A DNA stretch of 64,000 nucleotides from Bretschneidera sinensis. Its lineage: Eukaryota; Streptophyta; Magnoliopsida; Brassicales; Akaniaceae. Where the stretch lies: the NCBI GenBank assembly GCA_023935145.1, contig CM043705.1, forward strand, positions 58,346,584-58,410,583, in the 5' to 3' direction. Made by a program: the position numbers and the translations under genes. This document shows, piece by piece, positions 36,139-48,289 of this stretch. Position 1 is the first letter of the stretch, and every line of letters starts with the position of its first letter. The notes beneath the pieces were generated by a model. That model was not told the origin of the DNA and made no database searches. It saw nothing but the letters and a program-made list of their open reading frames with translations.

Positions 36139-36685
36139 GACACTTATTCCTATGCTTACTTCCTTGGACTTCCTATCAATGAAGTCCCTAGTCAATTTGG
36201 CTATGTAGGTCTCATTGAAAACCTCCACTATGGAAACCGGTTTGCCCAATTCTTTTTCCTGCACATTAAAATAAAATTTGCATTAAATATAAAACTAACA
36301 TTATAATCATGTACAGTATCTAAAAAAAAAATCAACTAAATCAGTTTGTTTACCATCCGTTCCACGTGCTCTTGTGTACTGATGGACCCCTAACATGGTG
36401 GAAAAGCCCATCTTCTATCCTCCTATTAATTATAGTAGCCTGTTGACGCCTCTCCCAACCATTAGTGGACCAGAGGTCGCATAGTTTTTCCTAGTCATTG
36501 TGTACCAGCCAATTCTTGGTCCACCTTTTCCAATCTAATTTATTGGGCTCTAGTTTATGTTTAGCTCCAGCTCTGGTTTTATTGAAGTGGTCTGACAAAC
36601 GACTCTGTGCAATATGGTCAAAGACAGCCTTGGCGCACTTGGCCTCTTCTGGTTTCTCGAACCGATAACGTTTCTGAAATGACAA
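35729..36685 (-). pseudogene. CACTA accessory ORF (plant transposase, Ptta/En/Spm type)
   Basis: The - strand pieces read KRYRFEKPEEAKC, FDHIAQSRLSDHFNKTRAG, then after a stop LCDLWSTNGWERRQQATI. A further piece near 35729-35917 has MDAEELLAALRGVKN. This combination is typical of the second ORF that accompanies TNP2 in CACTA elements. It is broken by stops and a (TA)n tract at 36072-36133. Confidence 0.55.
36072..36133. repeat. (TA)n microsatellite
   Basis: About 30 TA units with no coding role; apparent Tyr-Ile reading frames through it are artefacts. Confidence 0.95.
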
Positions 36686-37599
36686 GAAGACAAAGGATTA
36701 CTTACAAAATATAAAAAAACATAAAAGAAACATATAAACTAAACAAAATCATATTGTTCATACTGAGTACATTTAACCAACATACAACAAAAAAATAACT
36801 TATACAAGAAGGCATTGAAATATATGTTCTGCACACATAGGGAAAACTCCTTATATGAATTGCTAGGGCCATCTTGATGATTCTTCGCAATCAACGTGAC
36901 GGTATTTACGATGCCCTTGGCCCTAGAGAATGCACTGCAAGGAAAATGTTTATATGCTACATTTAAATCCAGAATGAATGTTTCTAAGGTACAAACACAT
37001 AATTATAATGGCTGTCACTGAAAGTATATTATATCCTACTTCTTATGCGCAATAGAGGTCTATCAACTAGATTTTCAAGAGGAGGGGGAGTTTATTAGGC
37101 CCGCTTCCTCTACGAGCAATAGCCTTATACTCATCATCCATGTCTGTCGAATCATCCTCCTCATCCATATCCACAAGCTCTACAATTTAAACAAAAAGAT
37201 CTTCTAAGCCAAAATGAATAACATCAAAGGATAAGGGGTTTATTTACAATATAAAAGTAAATACATAGTTACCTAAAGATGGAGGATGCGAAGTCGACAC
37301 CTCATCAGCTTGTCTATCGGGGTTGCGGGCCCCCGTCTGCCTCGTGCTCTCCCACTCGGTGGTATCTTGTTTTACAAAAAAAAAGGTATGAAGAAAACAT
37401 ATACGCAATGCATTCTCAATCATATAAGATACAAAAATGATGTTTCTAAGGAACAAGAATGTGAAAAAACCAACAATAATTAACAAGAAAGACAAATATC
37501 TGCTCAAGTTAATTTTAATTTTCTTACAATTATGATACAAAAGTATTAACGAAATTAATTTTCACCAAATAATAGAGAAGAAAAATACGCTTACAAGTT

Positions 37600-37900
37600 A
37601 ATCAACATCGATGATATGATCTTCTTCTTCTTCTTCTTCCTCCTCCATCTTATTCTCTTCTCGTTCTCATTCTCCTTCTTCTTCCTTCTTTTCTTCTTTA
37701 TTCTCTTCTTCATCATCTTTTTCTTCTTCTTTTACTCTTTTTTCTTGAACTCCTCCTATATTCGGTTGATATACTTCTTCTATTATACTAATGGGATCAC
37801 GAAGAATACTCGATATATCAAGTTCATTATCCTCATCGACTAGGATTGGACAAAGAGTTTCATCCTCTTGAAAGTACTCTGGAACGATAAACACTATATC
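37600..37900 (-). pseudogene. Acidic C-terminal tail of the CACTA transposase ORF
   Basis: The - strand reads PEYFQEDETLCPILV followed by a long Glu/Lys-rich tail over a CTT-rich tract. Its place just downstream of the DUF4216 segment fits the acidic C-terminus usual in this protein. The + strand CT-rich frame here is low complexity. Confidence 0.45.
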
Positions 37901-38023
37901 ATGATTTGCATCTTCATATGAAGGAATTTAGAGATTGTCCCTCGATTGAACTTTACAAATTGACCATTAATCTAGTCTTTCATTCTTCTTTGAAGGGTAC
38001 GATGTGTAGTACACTTGTGTTGC

Positions 38024-38398
38024 TTACTCTGCCAACACAAAGGAGTCATCCGAGCTTAGAACAAATTTATGCTTTATATTTTTAAGACCATGTTTTTGGT
38101 GTATTATAAGTCCTCTCTCAAAATTGTACCAATGACATTTGAACAATACAACAGTGTTATCTCTCCCTGCATATTGTACCTTTATAATTTCTGTTAATAT
38201 ACCGTAAAAGTCACGTTCGTATATGTCGTAACAACTACCTTTCACACATACACCATTATTCATTATTTTCTTGAATTTCCCATACTCTTGAGTGTGAAAT
38301 TTGAATCCGTTGACATTGTAGCCAGTATAACAGGTCACACGTTTACGTGGACCAAGTCCTAGCTCTCGTATGCGATTGTCAATGGTATCGTCCCTCAA
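38024..38398 (-). pseudogene. DUF4216 domain of the CACTA transposase
   Basis: Clear motifs in order are GPRKRVTCYTGYNVNGFKF, NNGVCVKGSCYD, FYGILTEIIKVQYAG, VVLFKCHWYN and FVLAE. This domain follows TNP2 in plant CACTA transposases. The frame is open for about 124 codons, better kept than the rest of the gene. Confidence 0.8.
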
Positions 38399-38479
38399 AA
38401 CCTATTAAAATAAAAAATATATATTTACATTAATCTGTTTATAATATTGAGTCAATTATGTCCTTCAATGTTTACTCAC

Positions 38480-41400
38480 AAGGTTGTGTAGCTATTTCGC
38501 GAAATCCTTCTCGCAAAGCTTTTCAATTAATTCATCGGTAATACTAGGTTGCTCACACTGCAACATTTCATCGTATCGGCTATAATAATGAATAAAATGG
38601 CATTGACAAAAGTAATTCATATAATTATAAACATTAGTTTTAGCACAAGGGATAAGGACTTACTCCACATATAGCTGGACTTCTATGCAATTTAAGAGAA
38701 CATATATCTCTGCAGCTTTGAGCTCATTTTGATCCAAATCTCTACTAGTTTGACAGCCAAATGCACGACCAGGATAAAAGAAAATAGATAGTCACCCATT
38801 TGGATCCACATCCCCTAACCAACTCGATTCAACTTTGTTTGAACATTGGGTTCAAAATAGTTTGGAAACTTTAATTTTTTCACCCATTTGCACACATCCT
38901 TTATCTGAGATTTATTCAAAGTGTAGGATGCTTTAGGTTTTTTAGCCTTCTCATTTACTTGAACTAACTCCAACTCCGAATGCTTACAAAGGTTCTTAAT
39001 ATCCTAATGACTGTTTGAATTGTCTTTGATTTTACTATTCACATCCATGACTGTGTTTAAGACGTGATCAAACACATTTTTCTCAATATACATGATGTTA
39101 GAAATCACCTTGACAAGATGCCCAAGTGGTGATCTTCCAAACACCTAATTCTAGAATGACTTGTAAAGATTAGGAATCAAAAACAGAAACAGAAATCAAA
39201 AAAAAAAAAAAAGACAAAGATTTGTTATCGAGGTTCGGCAATAGCCTACATCTTGGGAGTTCCTCTGAACTCTCTACACTAAATCAATGGTTCTTTACAA
39301 TCATAGCAACCCTCTCCAAGAAACTCAGGTTCTTGAAGAAGCAAAGAAGAGAAGAAAGGAAGAAGATAAGAACTATTACAATGCTCTCTATCTAATCTAT
39401 ACTCCTCTTTGTTTACAACTAGCCTCTCTACAATGAGTCCCTCTTGTGTTTGTGTCTTTGCACTCTTATACAATTCTCTCATTCACATGTTCTCTCACAT
39501 ACAAAATTATGTCTTGTATCACACCTCACATTATGTTTTGATTGAAGCTAGGTGACCCTTTGTATGGTGCACCAACTTCTTGACCAATCTTGAGTGTCAT
39601 TCTCCACTCTTAGATCTTGATGACCAATCAACCATGGCCCTCCATCAATCCTAAGTGATGCTATGCATTTTGGACTTGTACCCACACACTTAACAAAAGA
39701 CTGAATCAAGTTAATCATGTGTGCATCAGTGTGCCTAGCGCCTAGGCATCCAACAGGGCGCATTGCGGCCTTGGGCAAAACACCTTTTCACCACTTTCTG
39801 GGCACTGCGGCCTTGGGTAGGGGGAACCGCTGCCTTGTCCTTCCTCCAGCATCCTCACTTGCTGGGAGTCGCGGCCTGGGAGGAGCAGGGCTGCGGCGCA
39901 CACTGATGCTGGACCTTTCAAAGCTGTGCGCACTTTTTTGTCTTGTTGAAAGGAGAGGTGTGCACACACCCAAAGTGAGGCGCACACTTGTGTGCACTCC
40001 TTTAACATGCTGAAATTCATTCTTCCATCTCTTGTTTAAACCTTAACCAAATTTAAACCTTAGACAAATACCAACATATGACATCTAATTTATGTCAATT
40101 TAGATTTATTTTCCAATATGGTAATTCCCAGAATATACTTCTTTTCAACCAGTTATGCTCCTTACCAAATCCTGGGATCTTTTATTTATTATTTGTGTTA
40201 CCAAATGTGATCTGATCAAAAGACAAAACTCTTGCTAATACTTCTTCCCCAAACAACTGTGGTGGAAGAGAGTCTCTCTCGGTTGTGCCCTTCTTGAAAC
40301 TGTTCGAAAACTATGATTCGAAGGCAAGAACCGATAATAACAGTTAAACCAGTAAGGCTTCCTACCATGAGCCAATCGAAATGACTTCGTATACTCCATA
40401 TAGTAAGGATAAGCTAGTGGATCGAGAGTACTCCATCCAAAAAGTATACCATAAACCGAAAAGTCACTAATTGTCTACAAAAGTGAAATTTTCATGTTAA
40501 AATTTTGTTTCCTACTTGCATCATAGGTGAGAACTCCATTCGTCCACAACATCTTCAACTCGTCCAATAAAGACCTTAGATAGACATCAAGATTCTTATC
40601 GGGGTGGTTTGGGCGTGGAATGACCAAGTTTAAGAACAAATTATGCTCCTTCATGCACATACCAAGAGGTAGATTATATGGGGTGACAAAAACGGGCCAA
40701 CAAGAGTAAGGGGAAGTTGAATGACCGAACGAGGTGAACCTGTCAGTCGAGAGTACCAGTCATAAACAACAAGTGCTTATCATCAAAGTATTTCCATGCC
40801 TTACCATCCGTTGGGTGGATAAAAAAGTCACGCTTACTATGTTTTCCTTCCTTATGCCATATCATGTGTTCGGCATTGTTTTTGGACATGTAAAGCCTTT
40901 GAAATCTTGGTGTGATTAGAAGTTAACACAACACCTTATTTGGTATGTCCTTCTGGTTTATATTGTCCTTTTTGTTTAAGTTGAAATCTATCATGGCCAC
41001 AAACATCAAAAATATTTTTTTGAATGTCTTCTTGATAGTACAACATACAATCATTCGGGCATGCATGTATCTTCTGATACCCAAGTCTTAACCATTGCAC
41101 AATCTTCTTGCATTAGTAAAAGTTTTCTGGCAACTTCTCGTCCTCCAGCAACGTACTCTTAATTATTCACAATAATTAGTCGTAACAGTTCTCAGACATG
41201 TTAAAATTTAACTTACAATTCAATAGTTGAGGAACTGCCGATAACTTGGTATGCTTCTTGCAACCTTCCCATAACAACTAATCAGCATCTCTTAATAAAT
41301 CGTAAAACTTAGCAGCATCATGATTCGGGGCCTTCTCATCATCCCAATTAAAATCAGGACTAGCATTATCCATTACCATGTCCCCCATCCGATTACTCCC

Positions 41401-41709
41401 TTTGAATCCTTCATCTACACCGTCAATTCAGGTTGTCGAATGTTCTCTAGACAAAAGAAGCTCTCTGTGTCGAGTCTATCTCTTTTAATTGTTAACAAAG
41501 CCCTTCTTGTATAGGTGCACGGTAACCACATCTCTCTTCAAAAACTTATTGTTTCTACAAATCAGTCAAGTACACCGAATAGTTCCTCTATCCATATAAC
41601 ATTTATTACTATATGTGAAGTTAAGGAATTGTTTAACTCCATTCCTAACTTCTTTTGATACAACATTATGTATAGCCCAATGGTCCATCCAACTTCGATC
41701 AACCGACAT
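38480..41709 (-). pseudogene. CACTA TNP2-type transposase pseudogene, split by a solo LTR
   Basis: It starts at ATG 41709 with the transposase-associated domain (MSVDRSWMDHW). The TNP2 core follows: GMCMKEHNLFLNLVIP, DVYLRSLLDELKMLW and GVLTYDAS (40475-40660), then WELPYW and LDVMYIEKNVFDHVLN, which joins across the solo LTR at 39096-40076. Further left, YTLNKSQIKDVCKWVK (about 38890-38940) and ELKAAEIYVLLNCIEVQL (about 38670-38730) mark the C-terminal region. Many stops and frame changes make it dead. Intact enzymes of this family cut and paste elements with CACTA ends. Confidence 0.8.
39096..40076 (-). repeat. Solo copia LTR inside the CACTA transposase
   Basis: It runs from TGTTAGAAATC to AAATACCAACA, flanked by CATGA (39091-39095) and TATGA (40077-40081), a target duplication with one change. 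It resembles the Cop-2 LTR (TGTTGAAAATCACC, TTGTTATCGAGGTTC). Removing it restores continuity of the TNP2 sequence, so it inserted after the CACTA. A CG-rich cluster (GCGCCTAGGC, GGCGCATTGCGGC, GTCGCGGCC) lies at 39725-39900. Confidence 0.8.
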
Positions 41710-41764
41710 CTTTCCAGATACTAAAACAATATTGACGTTCAAAGTTGTTCCAATTTACGTTTAA

Positions 41765-41767
<3 letters not shown>

Positions 41768-41817
<50 letters not shown>
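41768..41817. repeat. (TA)n microsatellite
   Basis: About 25 TA units, just upstream of the CACTA transposase start. Confidence 0.95.
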
Positions 41818-41823
<6 letters not shown>

Positions 41824-42570
41824 CATTATATATTCAAATAATGAAGTGATTTAAGATTTATGAGGCAAACCAATTTAAAAAGCCTTATTTTTAATGGAGG
41901 TATTTTTTTAGTTCATTATGCTACTATTTTATCATTTAAGAGTGAAAGGTAAGATTGCATAAGAAATTATATTGTCTACTTACAAAAACATCAATTCACA
42001 CTCAAATAAATTAAAACTAATTAAATTAATAGCATACACAAGTTATAGTTTGCATACCTAAACAACGAGAGTGGTACAAGAGCAAAGAAAAAGCAGTGAG
42101 TACCACCGACTGATCATGTAACCCTGAGAGAAATAAATGATAAAGTATTACTGCATAATTTTTCTTTTTTAAAAAAACTTATTATATATGAACATCACAA
42201 ATGTTGATGCTTCCTAACCACATTATTAAATTCACTAAAAGGTAAAGATCATAACCCATTCAGGAATGCATAATCCTTATTGCATTTAATAACTTCTAAT
42301 CCGTTTCATTCCAGAAAAAATTCGGTAGCACCTCCCCTTAGTTCTCTAAGTACATGATTTAAATTCGATACTATCACCCAAAGAAGATAGCCCTGAATTT
42401 AGTATGTACACAGAAAACAATGAGATGTACTACCGAAACTTTATCGAAATGAAACAAGCAAGAAATTATTAATTGCAATACGGATGATGTATTCCTAAAC
42501 TGCCCACACTGGACAATCCAATGATTATTTGAACACAAACACTCTCATTGCAAACATTTTAATTAGCAAG
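41818..42570. other. CACTA 5' leader, non-coding
   Basis: AT-rich DNA upstream of the transposase ATG and before Cop-2, with no supported gene. Confidence 0.45.
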
Positions 42571-43453
42571 TGTTGAAGCTCTAATACCACTGTTGAAAAT
42601 CACCTAAGAATCCCAGGTTGTGACCTTCAAACACCTAAATCTAGAATGATTTGGATCAAGACAAGAATCAAACCACAAAAGAGAAAACACATAATTGTTA
42701 TCGAGGTTCAGCAAATTACCTACGTCCCCATGAGCTCCTTTGAGCTCTCTGCACTAAATCAATGGAGTTCTTACAATTACAGCAACACCTCTTCAAGAAC
42801 CATGTGTTCTTGATGAAAAGAAAAGAAAGAGATAAGAACTAAGTGTTTTCCTGGAATTTTCCCCAAGAAAATCCCAGTTACAAAGCTCTACAACCCCAAT
42901 CTTTCTTACACTCTCCCACTAGAAAAAACTATGAAGATTTAAGAGTCTTTCTCTCTAAACACCAGCTAATCTTGGAATCAGAAGAGCACTTCTTGTTGTT
43001 CTACTTTTTTCTATCTTGTGTCTTTTTGTTATTGCTCCTAGATAACCCTTTATATAGAGCAATAACTACCATAACCAACTTGAAACCAATCTTAACCCTT
43101 TGATCTTGAGAACCAAACAATCATGGCCCTCTAAGTGATTTAAGTGAACATGTGCGTTTCAACCAAAACTAACGCACCAGCTGGAGGAACTCAACATCAG
43201 GTATCAAGTGTGCTTCACTCCGCGGTGCAGAACAGGGTGTGCCACAACGTGCAGGTTCGCGCCGCGGCACACTCTAGGAGGATGACATTCCTCACTTGTG
43301 GGTGGTCGCGGCACGTAAAGCCTGAGCCGTAGCATGCTCCAGGAGGATGAAATTCCTCACTTCAGGATGGCCACGGCGCAGGTGGACTGTTCCACGGTGC
43401 AGAGGTTTGAAGCTGAAAACTTTTACCTTTAATTCTTAGACAAAATCCCAACA
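42571..43453 (-). repeat. Cop-2 3' LTR
   Basis: It starts TGTTGAAGCTCT and ends AAATCCCAACA. A TATATAAA box on the - strand is at 43049-43056. A CG-rich cluster (CCGCGGTGC, CGCGCCGCGGC, GTCGCGGC) lies at 43163-43410, upstream in element orientation. Confidence 0.85.
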
Positions 43454-43499
43454 AACTCTACCTTTGTCAAAGCAATTAAACCTGAAACAACTGTACAAA

Positions 43500-44775
43500 T
43501 GATAAGTGCTTAAATAGTCATATTTAAGCCCCTTAATTTACACTTGTTAGGCTTTTTATTTATCTATTTCTATGGATTCTACTTCATTTTCGTGTTTTAT
43601 ATGCTTTTCACAGAACTTCGATAAAAAGATGATAATTTGGAGCTTTTAGAAGCAAAAGTCAAGATTTGCCATCCAGCAAGGTGCGCTTGAGCACACCCCA
43701 TTGAGATCGAGTGCACAAGAGCACGAGCGCACTTGAATAAGGCTCAAGCGCACACTTACGCTCGAGCGCATTCCACATACGCTCGAGTGCAATCACTCCA
43801 GAGGCGGCAGAGCCAGATATGGAAAGAAGTCTTTCGACTCCAAAAAGGAATTAGGGTTTCGGGACACCAAGAGGACCCTATAAATAGTCCTATAAAACAC
43901 GTAAACCATACATTTTGTTCTAGATTCGAAGTAGAGAGCTTAGGAGAGGAATTGACGACTCATCTCCCGAGTCTTCTTCAATTTTAGTTTTCTGTTTTTA
44001 TTTCATTATGTTTAAAATGTTTAATTTACTTAGCATGTGTAACTAAACTCCTATAGGGCTCGATTGAAGCCCTAGTTATGCTTTTCCACATGTTCATTCA
44101 TTGATTATCTTTGCTATAGCTTTGTTAGAATATTTAACTTGATTAATACCTGTTTGTATTTACATTCCTCATATATATGTGCCTGATCAACGTATGCATG
44201 TGGTATAGATAAGTTAGTCGAATCAATTTGGATGACCGAGTCCTGGGTTCGACATTAGTAACAAGGGATATCCACACCAGATTTCAGGGTTAATCAACAT
44301 GGGAAACCGGGAGCGGACCAAGCCCTAGGTCCCGTGTGGTTGCCGATCTCCACAGCCCTCATGCTGTCTTAAGGAACAACTCAGTATACACCCATGCTGA
44401 ATCCCTTAAGAGAGAAAATAGTTAGAGTATACACCATGCCTAACTTGTTGCATAGAGAGATCAATAGCCTAAGGTGTGGACTAAGCCTTTAGGTTGGCAA
44501 CTATTAGATATTCATGATAAGGCTAGAGCATTGAAGCTTTACTTAGTGGGAAAGTATAATTATGGTGGATATCGTAGTCCTATGTTCTCATTATTGTTAT
44601 TTACTCACAATCAAATTTGTTATTTCTCTTTTTAAACTTGAAGAAACTAATTCTAAAACGAAATTCACCAATCCCTGTGGAATTGATCTCGCACTTGCAC
44701 ACTATGCTACCACAGACCTTTTGCACTTGCAAGTAAAACTAGGACGATTATTTGCATATTTATTTAGGTAGATAA
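43500..44775 (+). repeat. Solo gypsy LTR of the Gyp-1 family in Cop-2
   Basis: It starts TGATAAGTGCTTAAAT and follows the Gyp-1 LTR, with the CG-palindrome cluster at 43683-43795 (GAGATCGAGTGCAC, TACGCTCGAGCGCA), TATAAATAG at 43879-43887, the TACACC(C)ATGC motifs and the CAATCCCTGTGGA block. The right end differs after TTTAGGTAGAT and no target duplication is clear. It lies between Cop-2 RNase H and its 3' LTR. Confidence 0.75.
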
Positions 44776-44869
44776 TCACTCCAATAGCAGAGAACTCAGG
44801 ATCCAAACTCAACATAAGTCACCACATCATCCGATGCCAATTCTAAGAAGTTTAAGGCAATGATTGAAC

Positions 44870-46333
44870 TTGCTTCGAGTTAGAACTTTAATGCCTAAAT
44901 CTACAGGATTTTCTTCCTTTGCCACTTTGTCCACATGAATGCTTCATTCTGTAACAGTTTCCGGAATGAAATGATGCCGAACATCCATATGATTAGTCCT
45001 CTCATGGAACACCGAATTCTTACACAAATGCAACGCACTTTGGCTATCCGAATACACCACTACCTGCTCTTTTAGGACCTTCAACTCTTCCAACAACCTT
45101 TAACACCACATAGCCTCCTTAATAGCTTTCGTTGCTACTATATACTCTGCTTCGGTTATTGAGAGTGCTACCACCGGCTGCAACTGAGCCTTCCAACTTA
45201 TACAACATCCGTTTAAGTTGAAGAAGTATGAGGTAATTGATCTTCTCTTATCTCGGTCTTCTTCATAGTCTTAATCAACATAACCTTCTAACCAAATGGA
45301 CTTACCTCTCTTCTCATAAACAAGCCCCATGTCTGAGCTTCCCTTCAAATACTTAGCAACCATTTCATCCCAAGCCAATGCTCCTTTTCGAGATTACTCA
45401 TAAACTGCTAAGAACACTAATGGCATAAAAAATGTTGGGTCTAGTGCTTACCATCATGAACATGACTGATCCAACCACACTAGAGTAAGGAACCTTTTCC
45501 ATTTCCTTCTTCTCCTCATCCGATCTAGACATTGATCGCTGGAGAACTTGAAATGACCAGCAAGGGGATTCTTTACTGGTTTACTATCTTCCATAGAGAA
45601 TTTATATATCATCTTTTTCTATGTAAGATGTCTGAGAAACCTTTAACCTGTTTCTCTCCCTTTCCCGGATTATACTCATCCCAAGAATCTTTTGAGCATG
45701 ACCAAGATCCTTCATCTCAAACTCTGAACTGAGTTGAGACTTCAACCTTTCTATCATCTCCTTGCTGCTACCAACCAACGGAATATCATCAATATAGATG
45801 AGGATAATCACCATTTCCTCCACCTTGTGACCTTTGTAGTACAAGCACGAATCATAGTAGCTCCTCATGAAACCCAAGCTAGTTACAAAGGAATCGAACC
45901 TCTTATTCCATTGCCGAGGTGATTGCTTTAGGCTATAGAGAGGTTTCTTCAATTTGCACACTAAATCCCTCTGTCTTCCTTCCTCATAGCCTTCAGGTTA
46001 TCTCATGTAGATGGTCTCATCAAGCTCTCCATGTAAGAACGCTATCTTCACATCCATTTGCTTAATCTCCTAATTAAATTGGACCACCATAGCTAACACT
46101 ATCCTTATCGTCTTGTATTTCACAACCAGTGAGAAAATTTCTATTAAATCTATGCCTTCTCTTTGTGTGAACCCTTTTGCCACTAGCCTGGCATTATACC
46201 AGACTTTATCCCATGGAGTGTTTCCTTCTTTGATCTTGTAAATCCACTTACAATCCACAACTCTCTGTTTTTTTGGTTTAGGTACTAATTCCCAAGAATT
46301 GTTATTCCTCAAAGAATGCATTTCCTCCTCCAT
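44870..46333 (-). pseudogene. Cop-2 reverse transcriptase and RNase H
   Basis: The RT starts near 46333 with MEEEMHSLRNNNSWELV, VDCKWIYKIKEG and ARLVAKGFTQREGID, then CKLKKPLYSLKQSPRQWNKRF and the catalytic YIDD (near 45790) where copia RT usually has YVDD. RNase H-side motifs are YSSVVGSVMFMM and, at the end, VDKVAKEENPVDLG (near 44920). Stops interrupt the frame from about 46060 and again below 45600. Confidence 0.85.
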
Positions 46334-46621
46334 AGCTAGCTTCTATCTTGATGAATCCTTACATCCCATGGCATCAATGTAAGTTTCTGGTTCATAGTTG
46401 ATTATCCCTCCTTCTAAATAAAGAGTTGCTGTATTAACATTCACAAAACCATATCTCAAAGGTGATCGGATTTGCCTTCTTTCCTAGACTTTTGTGAGCT
46501 GATAATCATTCTGATTTGCTGTATCATCTCCTTCTAGTTCAGCCTCCTCTTGAGTGTCTTCAGCTTGGCCTTCATCAATGGGCTCTACTTGACCCAAACC
46601 CTCTTGCCTTTCTTGCTCTAC

Positions 46622-46967
46622 CTAAACCGAATTTTCTTTGATGCTATGCTCCACATAAATCGGGCTGGTTTGCTCACTTTCCCCTGCAGGGTTAGTTTTC
46701 TCCAAATAGGGAAATAATAGCTCATTAAATATGACATCCCTACTTATTATGAGTTTAGTTCCTTTTGGCTCTAAGGACCACAACTTATACCCCTTAACCC
46801 CTTCACCATATCCTAGAAACACACACTTTCTAGACCTTGGGCCAAGTTTATTATCCTTTTGATGTGCAAACACAACACATCCAAAAGTCCTAAGGTTGCT
46901 TAACTCAGAGGGTTTTCCACTCTACATCTCCTCAAGAGTCTTAAGGTCCAAAGCTCTAGAGGGTGAT
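46622..46967 (-). pseudogene. Cop-2 integrase C-terminal part
   Basis: The frame reads VFAHQKDNKLGPRSRKCVFLG and GYKLWSLEPKGTKLIISRDV, the typical copia segment after the integrase core. It is cut at 46967 by the Gyp-3 insertion. The other half of the same protein resumes at 52930. Confidence 0.85.
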
Positions 46968-48289
46968 TGTTATGAGTTTTAAATTACTCACAAGCACACG
47001 AGTCATTTGCAATATAGTGTTGTGCAAGTGCGAGGTCGAATCCACAGGTAATTGCGTTGTGAAAATATATTTTTATCTAAACTAAGCCTATTTTAACCTA
47101 GTTCCGAATTTTGGATGATATATTGCAAAGAAATATAAATTGAACTAAATTGATTTAAAAACAACTGATAAAAACACTAAGGTTTTCTGAATCCACCCCA
47201 CCAAAGTAAAGCATATATCTTCATGTTATATATAAAAATAATCTATCAAATCATTCCATGAATCCACCATTACACAAATCATGGTGAATACCCAAACTAA
47301 ACCAAAATCATCCAATGTATCCGTTTAATTCACAAATCACAATGGATATCCAATCTAATTTGAATGATCCGCCATATCTGGCAGATGAAACATAAGGAAT
47401 ATCCAATTTAACAATTTAAAAACAATCAATCATAAGAGTTTACTCAAACAATTGAAATAGAACATTTACAATAAAAATATAAGAATTGTACGAACATATC
47501 TGAAAATATAATGCTAAACAATGGTGAGCCTTCATCTTCAACCTTAGATGAAGATTTTAGCCTCGCATAATTATGAACATAATTTTCATAATTACAGTGC
47601 TAAACATTTAAACTTTAAAACTTAAAATAAATTAAAACTAACAATACATGGATAGAGAGATTCCACTCGCAGCTATCATGCAGTACTTCCCTTCTTGGTA
47701 GCAAAGCCTTCGAGATCCACCAGAATGCTAGCAGAATTCCTCCAGATTGCATACTGATTCCTTCAGTGAGGTGGGGCTTTTATAGGGAAGCTCCATGAGT
47801 GCAATGTGTTTCTAATTCGATGTGGGATACTGTCCGAGTGCGCTCGATCACAGCCTGGTGCGCTCAAGCGCATACTGGTGCACTACAAAGTATTTTTAAC
47901 CGATGTGGGATGTCACGAGTACGCACTTATGCTCGATCACAAGTCTGGTGTGCTCGAGCGCACTAGGCATCTTCCAGCTTGACCTTTGTCTACTAAAACT
48001 GCCATAACTTTCTCTAGAAAAATCATTTTAACGAGCCATAAAATTTCTCAAAAAATATACATCTGGATCTTTCTAAGCGTATATGGTTCATCTCCTGGTT
48101 CTTCCTGAATCAATATAGTAAAATCCACAAAAATGACTGATCTATACAAGCAATTCTGGCAATTTTGATGAAACTCATTTCCAAGTGCTTGTAAACCTGT
48201 AAAACAACAAAAACAACATAAAGTAACAAATTCCTAAGCTAACAAATGTAAATTAATGGGCCAAAATATGCAATATTTGGCACTCATAA
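46968..48289 (-). repeat. Gyp-3 3' LTR
   Basis: On the + strand it starts TGTTATGAG and ends CACTCATA. A TATAAAA box on the - strand is at 47778-47784. A CG cluster (GTGCGCTCGATCAC, GTGCGCTCAAGCGC, TGCTCGAGCGCAC) lies at 47828-47965. Confidence 0.88.

Noticed and set aside
37616..37843. Phe/Leu-rich + strand frame
   Set aside because: It is the reverse of the Glu-rich tail of the CACTA ORF.
39717..40020. Frames on both strands in the solo copia LTR
   Set aside because: Caused by the CG-rich cluster; no protein family features.
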